This document shows positions 45,075 to 55,585 of a stretch of DNA of 64,000 bases, in pieces (position 1 is the stretch's first letter; each line of letters begins with the position of its first letter). The notes beneath the pieces were generated by a model that saw only the letters and a program-made list of their open reading frames with translations, ran no database searches and had not been told where the DNA came from. Position numbers and translations under genes: made by a program. The stretch is from Nageia nagi. Lineage: Eukaryota; Pinophyta. The stretch spans positions 120,094,001-120,158,000 of the forward strand of contig JBITNC010000001.1 of assembly GCA_050084985.1 (NCBI GenBank), read 5' to 3'.

Positions 45075-45400
45075 AATTTGGCTGCAGGAGATCAGGCGAA
45101 GCGCGCGTGGAGGGAGGCAACGAGCGGCGAAAGAAGGGAGGGCAACCGACACACGGTGCCATGCAAAGCAGGAGCACGGCGAAGGTGGGAAACCAAAGGC
45201 CCACCAAGGGCAGCGCAGAGACAGCGACGGCAGCGAAGTTCAGTAGGCAGGTGCGCGCGCGAGACGGAGGCGAAGCGCGCGGGAGGAGGCGGAGCCCAGC
45301 AGGAGCACGCGCGGGAGAAGACAGAGCCCGGCAGGGGCGCACGCGCGGGAGGTGAAGCGCAGCAGGAGGCGACCGGAGACTGGAATTGGACGGCACCGAC
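45075..45400. repeat. GC-rich block with degenerate short repeats
   Basis: The base composition here is far more GC-rich than anywhere else in the window. Words such as 'gcgcgcgggagg', 'gagcccagcaggagcacgc' and 'gagcccggcaggggcgcacgc' recur every 30-45 bp. Frames are open on both strands because stop codons are rare in such sequence; none is recognised. It is part of the cargo of the nested element. Confidence 0.7.
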
Positions 45401-45402
45401 GG

Positions 45403-45700
45403 TCATTGCTGTATGGCCAGGCAGACGTGCTCCCTATCCACCGGAACAAAATAATTCTCTACGGGAAGCTCCATCACTATTCCACCATCGAAATTGAAAG
45501 CCATAGGCGGCAACCCCAATCTCGTCGTCCCAGACGGCGCCCTGTAACAGAGCTCGAACAGATCAGACGCGTTCACAGGCGTCTCCTTCACAGCGGCCTT
45601 CACTGCCTCCACCACGTAGATCCACATGAGAGGAGAAGACGACAGTGGTGGACGGAGAGTTCCTCCTTTCAGGACAGTGTCCACAGCCGCCTAGCAAACC
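45403..45700 (-). pseudogene. captured fragment of a plant pepsin-type aspartyl protease gene
   Basis: The minus-strand frame at 45684-45403 reads VVEAVKAAVKETPVNASDLF, ELCYRAPSGTTRLGLPPMAF and NFDGGIVMELPVENYFVPVD, then REHVCLAIQ. This is the second half of a nepenthesin-like A1 protease: family members have 'DLCY', 'P-M-FHF-GGA---LP-ENY' and 'VCLA' in this order. The second active-site segment (DSGT) is not intact upstream; VDTVLKGGT stands there. The fragment is flanked by retroelement sequence and ends in unrelated GC-rich DNA, so it is a transduced exon piece and cannot be an enzyme. Confidence 0.72.
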
Positions 45701-46313
45701 TGCCAGTTTCCGCTCCATAGTAAACCCACCGCCCCGTGAACAGGATTCACCGTTCTTCCACACGCCTCATAGAGCAGCGACTGGAAATTTCAGCACGTCA
45801 GGGAGCCGCAAAGATCAGATCGAGAGATACCAAACAAGAGGTGAAATGAAGCAATCCTCCTTAGATCCGGCCACCACATTCGACAAAATACAACATCATG
45901 ACGTTCAGGCCCAGATCCACAATGTAATTGACCACCAAATGCGTGAAGTCTGTAGAGATATTGCAGATCTAAAATAGAGCCAAATGAAGAAAATCAACTG
46001 TAGCTATTGAAGATGCTGTGAGGTGGGATCGCGGATCGGGCATACATGAGCGGCAAGCACCACATGATCTACTATAGAGCGTAGATCAAAGAAAGGAGGT
46101 ATCGACGCACTGAGAGCTAGGCGGAGAAGAACGTTAATGCGCTATGAGCCACCAACAAACGATAGATGCACCAATCACTATCTCACCAAAAAACAGGTCA
46201 CCTACAAAATTGAATGCAACAAAAAATGGAGGTGAGGGGGGATTGGCTCAAGGAGGCCAACCCCCCTTCACAGATTTGTTGATCAAATTGAGGGCAGGTT
46301 CAGAGAAAGACCT

Positions 46314-46325
46314 GCTCTGATACCA
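46314..46325 (-). other. primer-binding site of the nested element
   Basis: On the minus strand TGGTATCAGAGC starts at the first base inside the 5' LTR. It is the perfect match to initiator tRNA-Met used by many plant Ty1/copia elements. Confidence 0.93.
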
Positions 46326-46544
46326 TGTAGAGAAATAGGAAAACCTTCATATTATGATACAATGAAACATGCCTATAAATAGGCATTTACAAGAACGAAT
46401 ACCATGGTTTGAGCACATGGTATTGTGCACATGGTTTTACAAAACAACGGTAAACCATTAAATGACCGTAAACATTAAATGATAACTAACTTAGGGACGC
46501 TAAAGTTAGATACCCTAACCTAGCAAGCTTAACTAACTCTAACA
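46326..46544 (-). repeat. 5' LTR of the nested element
   Basis: 219 bp, read as identical to 43724-43942. It is followed by the target duplication AGGTC, after which the gag of the host element resumes. Confidence 0.95.
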
Positions 46545-46549
46545 AGGTC

Positions 46550-47573
46550 ACCTTGGAGTTCTAACCTTACCACCTCCTCCCAAACCTACTGTTCAAAATC
46601 AGTTACCAACATTACCTGCTCTTGCATCCACAAGTGCTACTACTAAACCTAAATCTCAAAAAGAGGAGAGAATAAGGTAGTTGGAGATAACTATAAGAAA
46701 TCTAACCAATAAATTCACTCTGTAAGAAAGGTAGAATCATGGTTTTAATTATAGAAGATACGATAATCAGTATCAACTAAGATTCCAGCCCAAGGTCAAC
46801 TAACCAGAATAATTTAATCCTCCTAAAATAATTAAGAATGCTATTATGACCAGTTCTATAGATAGTGCTGCTTTGGGCATTGTGGAATGGTGTCCACCAT
46901 GTTCAACTCTTCATTTCCTAGATTCATATGCAGTATATCAACATCAGTATTTGGGGTTACATTCTAACCAGATGGTAGAACCTACTTCAGATCCTGCTGC
47001 TGATCTCATAATGGTCAATTTTTGGATTTTGGGATATGTTGGAGAATAAGCAAATTGTGTTCAAATCAGAGCAACTTTTTCAGTTACCCCATAGCAACCT
47101 CAAGCCATTCAGCAGTATCGATCTTCCACTCAAGCCCAACCTGAACCTAAGAAAGCTAAGACTCCCTTAACTTAGCTTCAGAACCAACATCATCAAGTTT
47201 CGTTTATCCTGGGTACTGTTTCGTCAAGTTCGGGTATTGTTCCATCAAACTCGAGTACTAGTACCCCAGGCGAAATAAACCTCACTGCAACAAGAAAAAA
47301 AGTCCTAGAGAAAGAAAGACCCAATACGTTGAGATATCCTTTCATCACTGATTATTATAAAGAAAAGGCTACTCAACATTTCAGAACACATCAACAAGCA
47401 GAACCAAGTAAGTCCATCCCATATGCTCCATATAATATTGTGGAAGAATTGAAGAAAACTCCTAGGATGACAATGTTTGATGCATTAAAGATACCAGATC
47501 AATTAGATCTTTTGCAAGAAGTTTTAAAGTTAAAAAATAGTAAAAAAAGCACAAATAAAGAAAATCCTATGTA
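46550..47573 (+). pseudogene. gag of the Tat-like element, 3' part
   Basis: This resumes gag after the nested insert. Proline- and glutamine-rich stretches are followed by an open frame at 47329-47574 (MRYPFITDYYKEKATQHFRT, then VEELKKTPRMTMFDALKIPD), a segment commonly found just before protease in plant Tat and Athila-like elements. Stops break the frame upstream of it. Confidence 0.65.
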
Positions 47574-48119
47574 ATGTCTGAAGTTGTTCTTCCAGCTCCA
47601 ATAGGTGTAATAAAACCCCCACCTTTCTATTTATCCCTAAGATTAGAAAGCTGGGTAGTAAACAATTGTATGATTGATACTGGAGCTGCCATAACTTTTA
47701 TCCCTAAAGCTGTTGCAGACGAAATAAAATTATACATTACAAGATGCATTGATAATGTCATACAGTTAGATTCTTCCTTAGTAGATATTGTTGGTAGTGT
47801 TAAAGGTGTTCAAATAATCTTGAATGCCTTCCTTGATATTCGTATTATCCAAAACATTATTGTAGTTGATCTTCCACTTTTATTTAGAATTTATTTTTCT
47901 AGAGAATTTACTGCTAAATTGGGAGGGTACCTAGTCTTAGACTATAGTCATTTTCTGCTTCCTTTCCTGAATGAAAGCACTAAAACTGTTCATCTCAAGA
48001 GGATCAATGAAGTAAATTGTATAAATGATCCACAACCAGTGAAGATATTTGAAAGAGACACACTAAGGAAATCACTACTGATAATCGAAGTTCTATCAGC
48101 TAATAATTTGAATTATTAG
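47574..48119 (+). pseudogene. retroviral-type aspartic protease of the Tat-like element
   Basis: An open frame of 181 codons with an intact active-site motif: VVNNCMIDTGAAITFIPKAV (about residues 28-47). A later stretch, LPLLFRIYFSREFTAKLGGY, resembles the linker that follows protease in this group. It cleaves the gag-pol polyprotein in active elements. It overlaps the preceding gag frame by one base. This is the best-preserved open frame of the element. Confidence 0.85.
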
Positions 48120-48199
48120 GTTATAGATGCTAACATGGGTAATTATTATCTATATGAGAAAGTTCAACCGATTTTAGTTACTACTGATAAAGAACATGA

Positions 48200-48640
48200 G
48201 GTATGGACGATGTAATTTGATGGTTCCCAATTCATGTGATTCTCTTAGTATGTCCCAAGGGGGCTACTAAAAGATTCTCTCAAGGGGGCTACCAAAAGAT
48301 TCTCTTTCCGATTCACATGGACCTATACAAACAATGCTGTTGAGTATGAAGCTCTTTGTTTAGGGTTATCTAAAGCAATCAGTATAGGTATTAGATGCCT
48401 GATTGTCCATGGTGATTTTAAATTGGTCATCAAGCAAGTAAAAATCAGATCAATGCAAAGCACCATTATCTGAAGAACATAGAGAAACATGTGGGATTTA
48501 TTGGAGTCATTTTTGGCTATCAATTTTGTATCTATTCCTAGAAAGCACAACCAAGTAGCTGATGCACTTGTTGGAAGAGGAGCACGTTATAACCTTGCTC
48601 ATCATAAAAGAGGAGCTCTTGGAGTTAAAGTTTAGTGTAA
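48200..48640 (+). pseudogene. additional plant-type RNase H, placed before RT
   Basis: FDGSQ (48217-48231) supplies the first catalytic Asp. After a broken stretch come TWTYTNNAVEYEALCLGLSK (catalytic Glu), then LIVHGDFKLVIKQV (second Asp) and SIPRKHNQVADALV, where the last Asp lies. This series is that of the archaeal/plant cellular type RNase H found as a second copy in Tat elements. A 25-28-bp tandem duplication ('caagggggctaccaaaag', about 48252-48307) and stops inactivate it. Its place between protease and RT is unusual. Confidence 0.8.
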
Positions 48641-48722
48641 GCTTTCAGTACCCGATGTTGCAAACTTCTAGCAGGTATTTGACTCCAATGAGCATATTGT
48701 TAACTTTCTTGTAGATGAAGCA

Positions 48723-49028
48723 ATGGTTCACATTTTTGGTACTCAAGAAATGCCTGATTATTTTCAAGAATTAGATGTCATTCAACTTAGAAATAATGTA
48801 ATACCAAAAAGATTGCTCTCTTTTGAAAGACTGTTTGATTTAGAGGATGTACTAAAGGCCAAGTCTTTAATCATCTTAAAGGAGAATTATGTTGAGCTGG
48901 AGGTGGAGCCCGGTAAGTACGTAAAAGTTGGTCCAAAGTGTTCTGTTGCAGAAAAGGTTGCTATGTCTCAAATTTATCATGAGTTTTCTCAAGTGATTAC
49001 TTGGACTTATGATGATCTTAAGACATGA
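48723..49028 (+). pseudogene. linker upstream of RT
   Basis: An open frame of 101 codons (MVHIFGTQEMPDYFQELDVI ... VEPGKYVKVGPKCSVAEKVA ... SQVITWTYDDLKT). Its end, with an aspartate-rich 'W-Y-DL', is the usual lead-in to plant gypsy RT ('FAWSYEDL' in relatives). No catalytic function of its own. Confidence 0.7.
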
Positions 49029-49109
49029 CAAAGATATCATCCAACACACGGTTGAGCTTAAATCAGAAGCTAAACCATACAGGTAAAATAAAAACTCGTA
49101 AAACCAAAA

Positions 49110-49690
49110 ATATGAGAAGTTATTTAACAAGAGTTAATCAAGCTCCTTGATTCAAAAATTATTTATCTCATCAAGCATTCTTCTTGGGTTGCAAATTTAG
49201 TTTCTATGAGAAAGAAAAGTGGAGAAATCAGACTCTATGTTGATTTTAGAAATTTAAATAAAGTGTCCCTGAAAGATAATTATCCTCTCCTTCCTATGGA
49301 GCAGATCCTGCATACAATAGTTGGAGCTTGCTATTTTTCAATGATAGATGGTTACTTAGGATTTTACCAAATTTGGATGAAGGATGAATATTAGTTCAAA
49401 ATAATATTTACAACCAAATGGGAGACATTTGCTTTTCAAAGGATGTCATTTGGTCTTTCTAATGCATTTGGCAAGCTAATAAATAAAATTATATTGATCT
49501 ATCTAGATGATATCATTGTCTTCTCTAGAAGTAGAAGTGATCATCTGGAACATCTAAGATTAATCTTTGAAAAATGCATGAAATTTAGCATTTCATTCAA
49601 CCCAAAAAGTTAGTTTTTATGGTCAACCAAGGAAAGTTACTTGGTCACATTGTCTCAAAAGAGGGGCAATTGATCCAAATAGAGTAAAAG
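49110..49690 (+). pseudogene. reverse transcriptase of the Tat-like element
   Basis: Segments in order: SSWVANLVSMRKKSGEIRLY then VDFRNLNKVSLKDNYPLLPM, YFSMIDGYLGFYQIWM, FAFQRMSFGLSNAF and LIYLDDIIVFSRS. The catalytic YLDD box is at about 49499-49510. About 15 codons expected between 'GLSNA' and 'IYLDD' are missing, and stops occur, so the enzyme is dead. Sequence around 49620-49690 carries the 'LG-I-S--G' end of the domain in a shifted frame. Confidence 0.85.
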
Positions 49691-49699
49691 CTATAGAAG

Positions 49700-50280
49700 C
49701 ATTGCCTTTTCCCTCTAACAAGAAGGCTTTACAGTCATTCCTTGGTTAGATCAATTTTGTTAAGAAATTTATTAATAATTTTTCAGAAATTGTATCTCCA
49801 ATCACTTCAATGCTATAGAAAGATGCTGTATTTTTCTAATCTTGTGAAGCAAAAGTAGCCTTCAAAGAGATAAAAAAGGTTATAACAGAAGCTTTTATGC
49901 TTAAAAACCCTAATATGTCAAAAGATTTCATTATGTATGCACATGAAGTAGATAGAAGTATTATTGTAATTCTTGCATAAAAGGATGACAATAATGAAGA
50001 ACACCCGATTGCTTTTCATAGTCAAACACTACATCAACATCAGCGAAGATACTCATTTATTGAAAGGAAAATGTTTTCCATTATGAAAGGATTTAAAAAG
50101 TTCAAGCATTATGTCTTTCACAATAGAATATTTGTATATACTATTCCTCCATTTGTAAAAAATTATATTATACAAGGAGATCTAGGTGAGGGAAAAGTTG
50201 GTTGGATTACTAAAATAATGGAATATGATATAGAGATCAAGCCAACCAAGCTAATCAGAGGCAGGGCTCTCTTGTGAAAG
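49700..50280 (+). pseudogene. RNase H of the Tat-like element
   Basis: Upstream linker: ALPFPSNKKALQSFLG, a stop, then INFVKKFINNFSEIVSPI. RNase H: FIMYAHEVDRSIIVILA, a stop, then HPIAFHSQTLHQHQRRYSFI with ERKMFSIMKGFKKFKHYV. This is the degenerate RNase H normally joined to RT, so the element has two such domains. Confidence 0.78.
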
Positions 50281-50303
50281 TATGGTTGAAGCTTCACATA
50301 TGA

Positions 50304-51575
50304 TTGCTCATGGAAGATGAGCAGCAACTTAATCAAGAAAGTGATTGGATTAAGCAAATCATGATTTATTTTCAAACGAGTAAGTACTTTGAAGCTCTGG
50401 ATAGATTCCAAAAAAGGAGATTCAGGTTGCATGCCCTTAAATTCATCATGATAGATGATCATTTGTATAGAAATTTTTTTGATCAAACCCTTCTCAGATG
50501 TGTGACTAAAGATGAATCCTATAGAATATTGCATGAATTTCATTATGGATTCTCTAGTGGGCATTATAGTAGACCAATTATTGGCCCATTATATTTCAAG
50601 ATTCATTTAAGATTGCACGAGAATGTGATAAATGCAACATATTTATGGAAAAGAGAAGATAAGCTGCCATGCCTCTCAAACCTGTGGTAGTCGAAGAGCC
50701 TTTTCAACAGTGGGATATGGATTTTATTGGTATCATAAACCCAAATTCTTTGGCAGACCACAAGTTTATTTTGATTGCAACAGATTATTTCACTAGATGG
50801 TCAGAGGCTATGCCATGCAAAAATGCAGATCAAAAAAGGTGATAGAAATGATTAAAAGTATAATCACCCACTTTGGAATCCCATAGACTATAGTGTCAGA
50901 TAATGGTATGACATTTACTGGAGGTAATTTTTTAAGCTTTGTAGTTTAGTATGAAATCTACTGGTTATTCTCTTCAAACTATTACCCATAAGGTAACGGG
51001 CTAGCTAAGTCAACTAGTAAAAATCTAATCTGGATCATTAAAAGAACAATTAAAAGGAATCCTAGATAGTGGCATACAAAGTTGGACTATGCATTATGGA
51101 TTGATAGAATTAGTATAAAATTAGCAATAAAGACATCCTCATATGCATTGGTATATGGTAAAAGACCAGTGTTACCAGTACACATGGAGTTACTAGCTTT
51201 AAAAATCCTGTAAGAAATGGAAGACCATGACTTTGAGCCATTACAGTTCAGATATAATCAACTCTTGAAATTGGAGGAAGATGCAAACAAAGCATATGAG
51301 TCATTCCAACATCGTCAGTACATCGTCAAAAGGTGGTTTGATAAGAAAAAGTCTTCTCGGGTGAAGTTTGAATCGGGTGATATTATCCTCAAATGAGATG
51401 AGGAAAGAGCAAAACCCGAAAGACAAAAAATTTGACTCTCTTTGGAGCAGGCCTTATAGAATTACCCAGGCTATACAAAATAATGCATTCAAGTTACGAG
51501 ATGTTATCGGGTCTCGAGAATTACCTATTTCCATCAACGGGATCTATTTAAAACATTACTGGGTGATAAGGTAAG
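50304..51575 (+). pseudogene. integrase of the Tat-like element
   Basis: Zinc-binding start: HEFHYGFSSGHYSRPIIG then ENVINATYLWKREDKLP (about 50530-50670), in which the CC pair is degraded. Core: FQQWDMDFIGIINPNSLADH, ATDYFTRWSEAMPCKNADQK, then HFGIP, a stop, and TIVSDNGMTFTGGNF (about 50700-50935). C-terminal part: KAYESFQHRQYIVKRWFDKK (about 51290-51350) and further to 51575. The D and D residues of the core can be seen; frameshifts and stops are frequent. Confidence 0.83.
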
Positions 51576-52043
51576 CTTGTATTCCCTCCAAGGCATTGTA
51601 TAGTGTAAAAAAAAAGGAAAGTCTTTAATGATCAAATTTAATTTAATCTTATTAGGAGTTAATGTTAGCATACTACTTAGCTATCAACTTTAATTCAGCT
51701 TAGTCAAGAGTTAATGCTGGCATTTTGCTCAGCTATCACTAAATAAAATAGCATTTAAGGAAAGATTTCTTTGGATTTCACAAACCACCATCAAGTGCAA
51801 CAAATTAAGTCTGGTGTGCTTTGAATTTACTAATCCAACCTATGCCAACTTAATCCGTACAATTTGCGGGTCTCGAAATCTTCAAGCAGTAATTGCCATT
51901 AATGAAAATCTTACCAACCTTGGATAAATAAAACTCCTCTCATACTCTATAGTTTAACACTTAGTTGATTTCGAGCACTCAAGTTTTCAGAGCATTTAGA
52001 GCTTAGAGATTTCAAAGCCGAGTTATCTTGAGAAAGAAAAAGG

Positions 52044-52562
52044 TTGCAGGACCTCGCATCGCCCATACTGGTGTTTTTAATGACAATAAGAGATTCAAGA
52101 AAAGGTGTTAATACCATGGCGACTTCTCAATCATCTTCTACAATCGAAATGGAACAACTTGACACTGACCTGCTCTCTTTACAAGAAGAATATTTCAAGA
52201 ATGCACCAAAAGTGAACTGGACTAAGATGAGAGTAATCAGTCATATGGATACATGGATGGCTGGCCCTAGCTGTGTTCTTTTGAAGCTTAAAATATCTGA
52301 AGTGAGCAGAAAAGAAAAATCACTTGCTCATTCTAAAAGAGATGTTATGATTGACCAAGGTTTGGCATATTATGTGCCCTATGAATCTTTCACCTGCCTT
52401 GAGCTTTTGTACTCCCTAGCACACAAGCATCATCAAAAGGGGCACCAAATTGATATGTTCAAGAGCACTAAAGAGGGAGATACTTCTAAGCCAATATTTG
52501 AATCAGTGCTAGATTATTCTCCTGACTCCATCGTCCAAGCATTTGCTATTCCTGCAAACTGA
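52044..52562 (+). pseudogene. extra ORF A between integrase and 3' LTR, unrecognised
   Basis: An open frame of 172 codons; a start at 52116 (MATSQSSSTIEMEQLDTDLL) looks more natural. Other stretches are NWTKMRVISHMDTWMAGPSC and DQGLAYYVPYESFTCLELLY. No signal peptide or membrane segment is evident. I do not recognise the family. It follows integrase by about 500 bp and precedes ORF B on the same strand. Being an old copy, it may be shortened. A plausible acceptor-like 'gtgttgcag' lies near 52736, so the region could once have been spliced. Confidence 0.55.
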
Positions 52563-52765
52563 ACATTTTATGTTAAAAAATAAATTGGTTTTAAAAAAAA
52601 GAAATATGATTTTTATATTAATCAAGATGAAATGCTAAGCTAGATTAGTGTGATATACCAGAATAGTAGAAAAGCAAAACTTTCACCGAGCTACCAAATA
52701 ACTCTTTTTGAAAGAAAGAAAGAAAAGTGTTGCAGGCACTCGTAGTCATTCTAGGAAAGAAGACC

Positions 52766-53254
52766 TAGATAGAAGTAGACGAAGCCATTGTGCGCATGGC
52801 TTATAATATTTTAGAAGCCCATGTTTTCTTTGATTTTTTGACTTTCATAATCGAAGAAATTAAGAGGTGTTTGTTCAAGATTGAAAAATTAGATTTTAAA
52901 CATTCTTCGTATCTTTGGTGGCTATTTGTCCATCAAAATTTAGACAAACTTATAGAGGTGGGGCTCCTAATTGAGCCAACTAGTTTCAGTATTGCATCGG
53001 TACTAATTGACCTGATGGTGCCAATTTTGACCAAGTTGCATGGATCCTACTATGAGTTCATGAAAAAGTTCTATGCAACTGTAGTAAAAATTTTGACTAA
53101 AAAACTCTCCAGTAGGCTATGCAAAAGCACAATAAGGAAGCTACAAGGTAAAAATAAAATCGATGACTGGTACTTCTTGAGAAATTGCATCATAATAATC
53201 AAGTATGGGTATTTTGAAAAAACTTTTTTTTTGCCTAAATATGTTACCTCCTAG
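52766..53254 (+). pseudogene. extra ORF B between integrase and 3' LTR, unrecognised
   Basis: The frame is open from 52766, with an ATG at 52790 (MRMAYNILEAHVFFDFLTFI). It continues with KHSSYLWWLFVHQNLDKLIE and DLMVPILTKLHGSYYEFMKK. It is hydrophobic and aromatic-rich but without a clean transmembrane helix. Protein-like sequence continues in the same frame with stops to about 53900, so the ancestral protein was long. No family is recognised; a plant-mobile-domain-like or envelope-like origin cannot be tested here. Confidence 0.5.
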
Positions 53255-53269
53255 TTGTATTCAGTAGGG

Positions 53270-54570
53270 ATGGTTAGATAGATTTGTGTCATAGAGAGTA
53301 AATATGGGTCTAGGGCTAACTTTAAGTCAATTGTAAATATACCAGTTTCTATCGAGAATTTTACTCTTTTAAAGATAAGATGTATAGATAGTATAACCCA
53401 ATTTATTGTACAAAATTTTGGGTTAGATAAAGTGGGAACTACATGGATGTATGACCCATCAAGAGAAATTACCTAAATAATAAGGACTAGCAAGAAACGT
53501 TCGGTATTTGTCTATGACAATAGGCCTCATATAGAATATTTTGTAAATAAAATTGAGCAGAAGGTAGAAATGTACCTAGATTGAGAATTTGTACACCTAA
53601 ATAATGCTTGGATGGCCTTGGAAGGAATAAGAAAATATAGGAACTAGAAAAATAAGAGGCAAGATTTTATCCTCAACCCAAAGGTCCTCACCCAATTAAC
53701 ATATCTTGGGTGGGGTACTAACAAAATTTATTATTTTACAAGATTTAGATTTGAGTATAATACAAAAATTCATCACATTGAAAGTGAATTATTTGAAAAG
53801 TTCAAATATGATAAATACTGGAAGGCAAAGTATTCCAAATATCTTCTGTCAGAGTTGGGACAACCTCTTCCTCTTCATTTTTGCGGGAAACTTACTGTAG
53901 AGGAAATGACAATGCAAATAGAGCAACCATATGACATGGTTCAAGTCCCAAATAAGGGAGAACAAAACCTTTTGAACACCACCACTTCTTCCTGGGAACC
54001 TTCTCCCAAAAAAAAAAAAATTTCAAACTCTTGCTCAAAGGGAGTAGACATTAGAGAAGGAGCAAAAGCCCATTAACAAGCTTCGATCAACTACAACAAG
54101 GTTACAGTCACAAATGAATATACCTCCACCTTTAGAGGCAATAGAAGAAGTCCCAAAGGTGGTGATATAAGAAGCACAAATTTTTGATTTAGAAGAGTTC
54201 AAAGAGCCATATGATACAGATGCTGGTGGTCCATAACAAGTTCAAGAATAAGAACAAAAGGAAACCCTGGAAGAGGGACAAAGCTAGATTTAATAAAGTA
54301 GGGAAAATATATTTGAGTCCAAAAAGACAGTAGCAATGGCACCCAAAGGAGGGCCAGGAGATGGTGATGATGATGATAAATTTGAAAAAAAAGACTTTGG
54401 CCCAATGGATAAGCCTGAGGAACAAGATGAGGCCATGGAAGAGGCTAAACCTAAACCAGAAGTCCAACAGTTGACTCCTCCTCGATAGTCCCAACCAATT
54501 CAGCAAGTTGAGACACCTATTGTAGGTTAAATTATTTCCACTTATTCTTTTATTCCTATAGTCTTGCAAG
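53270..54570 (+). pseudogene. extra ORF region C, decayed
   Basis: Between ORF B and the coiled-coil ORF the + strand has protein-like pieces, such as TWMYDPSREIT, LGWGTNKIYYFTRFRFEYNT and YSKYLLSELGQPLPLHFCGK, and then charged, proline-rich sequence (about 53930-54500). Stops and shifts are frequent. The minus frames at 54189-54569 are shadows of the purine-rich coding strand. Confidence 0.4.
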
Positions 54571-54769
54571 AGAAAATAAAGTCAATTTTTTTACACAAAT
54601 TGTAGAGCGCATTGATTAGACAACTTTTGTTAATAAATCTCCTATACTCCTTGAGCAATAGTTGAGAATTTTGAGTAAAGTTATAGAGACGGGGGATATG
54701 AAAATTGCTTAGATGCTATTCAAAGAAGGGTAGTTAGATTTTACTTTCATAATAATAATAGATGTAAAT

Positions 54770-55585
54770 ATGCAAAGCGCATCGACTATTGACCAGTCCA
54801 AGTTTCTTGTAAATACTTCAATGGTAGCTAGTAAAAGTCTTCAGGTAATGAAGGCTAAAATAAAGAAATTAAATAAGAAAATTGATCAATATAAGAAAGA
54901 CTGCTCCCTTAAAGACAAAATAGTAGTCGAATTACAAAATAAGAATAAAGATTTGATTATAAAGCTTGAGAAATAGAAAATTGAATTTGATAAGAGCATG
55001 GCAATATCAAAAGCTGAGCTAGATACTGCAAATCAAGTGATAAAGGAGCTCAAAGTTCAGGTTGCAATCATGGATGCTCAGAAGATCAAACAAATTGAGG
55101 TTGAGATAAAGACTATCAGTGTAACAAATAAAGTTATATCAGATGATAATGCAAAGCTATTATTGCTTATGAAAAACTTTAAAAAATCTTTAGTAGAGCA
55201 AGTTGGTGATAGAATGATAACATTATCTCACCTGCATCTGCTCAAGGAGGAAGCTATACAAGCCATTAAGGAATTTCATGCTCAAAGTGCTCTTCATAAG
55301 CTAGCTTTGGATATACCCAGAAAAGTTTTGGAAAAGATGCAAGTTCGATTAAGGATAGTAACTGAAATTTTTTTTGTAATAGTCTCCTCCAAGCCAAAAC
55401 AATCATATAAAAAAAGGATCCAAAAAATTTGTGAACTCCAAAGTTTGGTGTTCAACATGGACATAAATAAACACCAGCTCATAACAGAGTTGGGATTTGT
55501 TAACAAATTATTTAATTCTTTAATTGAAATAAAAGCTCCCAAAATATGGGAAGAACAAAATGTACAAAGAAATGCTGCCAATTAG
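54770..55585 (+). pseudogene. extra ORF D, coiled-coil protein, unrecognised
   Basis: Two open frames (54770-54976 and 54998-55585) are in the same reading frame and separated by one stop near 54974. The protein is rich in Lys, Glu, Ile and Leu with heptad-like spacing: SLQVMKAKIKKLNKKIDQYK, LKDKIVVELQNKNKDLIIKL, VIKELKVQVAIMDAQKIKQI. It looks like a long coiled coil. A further helical stretch in broken frame runs to about 55870. It is the last coding block before the 3' LTR. No known retroelement protein is recognised. Confidence 0.55.

Larger units (their letters stand above)
43724..46544 (-). mobile_element. young non-autonomous LTR retrotransposon carrying a host gene fragment
   Basis: This 2821-bp element sits in the gag of the larger one. 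Both LTRs (43724-43942 and 46326-46544, 219 bp) read as identical, and the target duplication AGGTC (43719-43723 and 46545-46549) is perfect. The primer-binding site and polypurine tract place its sense strand on minus. On that strand the LTR begins TGTTAGAGTTAG and ends CTCTACA. The 2.4-kb interior has no gag, protease, RT or integrase; it holds a GC-rich block with a piece of an aspartyl protease gene. Identical LTRs mean a recent insertion, so a partner supplying enzymes was active recently. Confidence 0.92.

Noticed and set aside
45037-45500. Overlapping Arg/Gly/Ala-rich frames on both strands
   Set aside because: They lie in GC-rich sequence where stop codons are rare; they overlap in several frames and none shows a motif, unlike the aspartyl protease frame next to them.
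54189-54569. Minus-strand frames rich in Leu, Phe and His
   Set aside because: They mirror a purine-rich, Lys/Glu/Asp-coding stretch on the + strand of the retroelement; membrane-like composition is a by-product.
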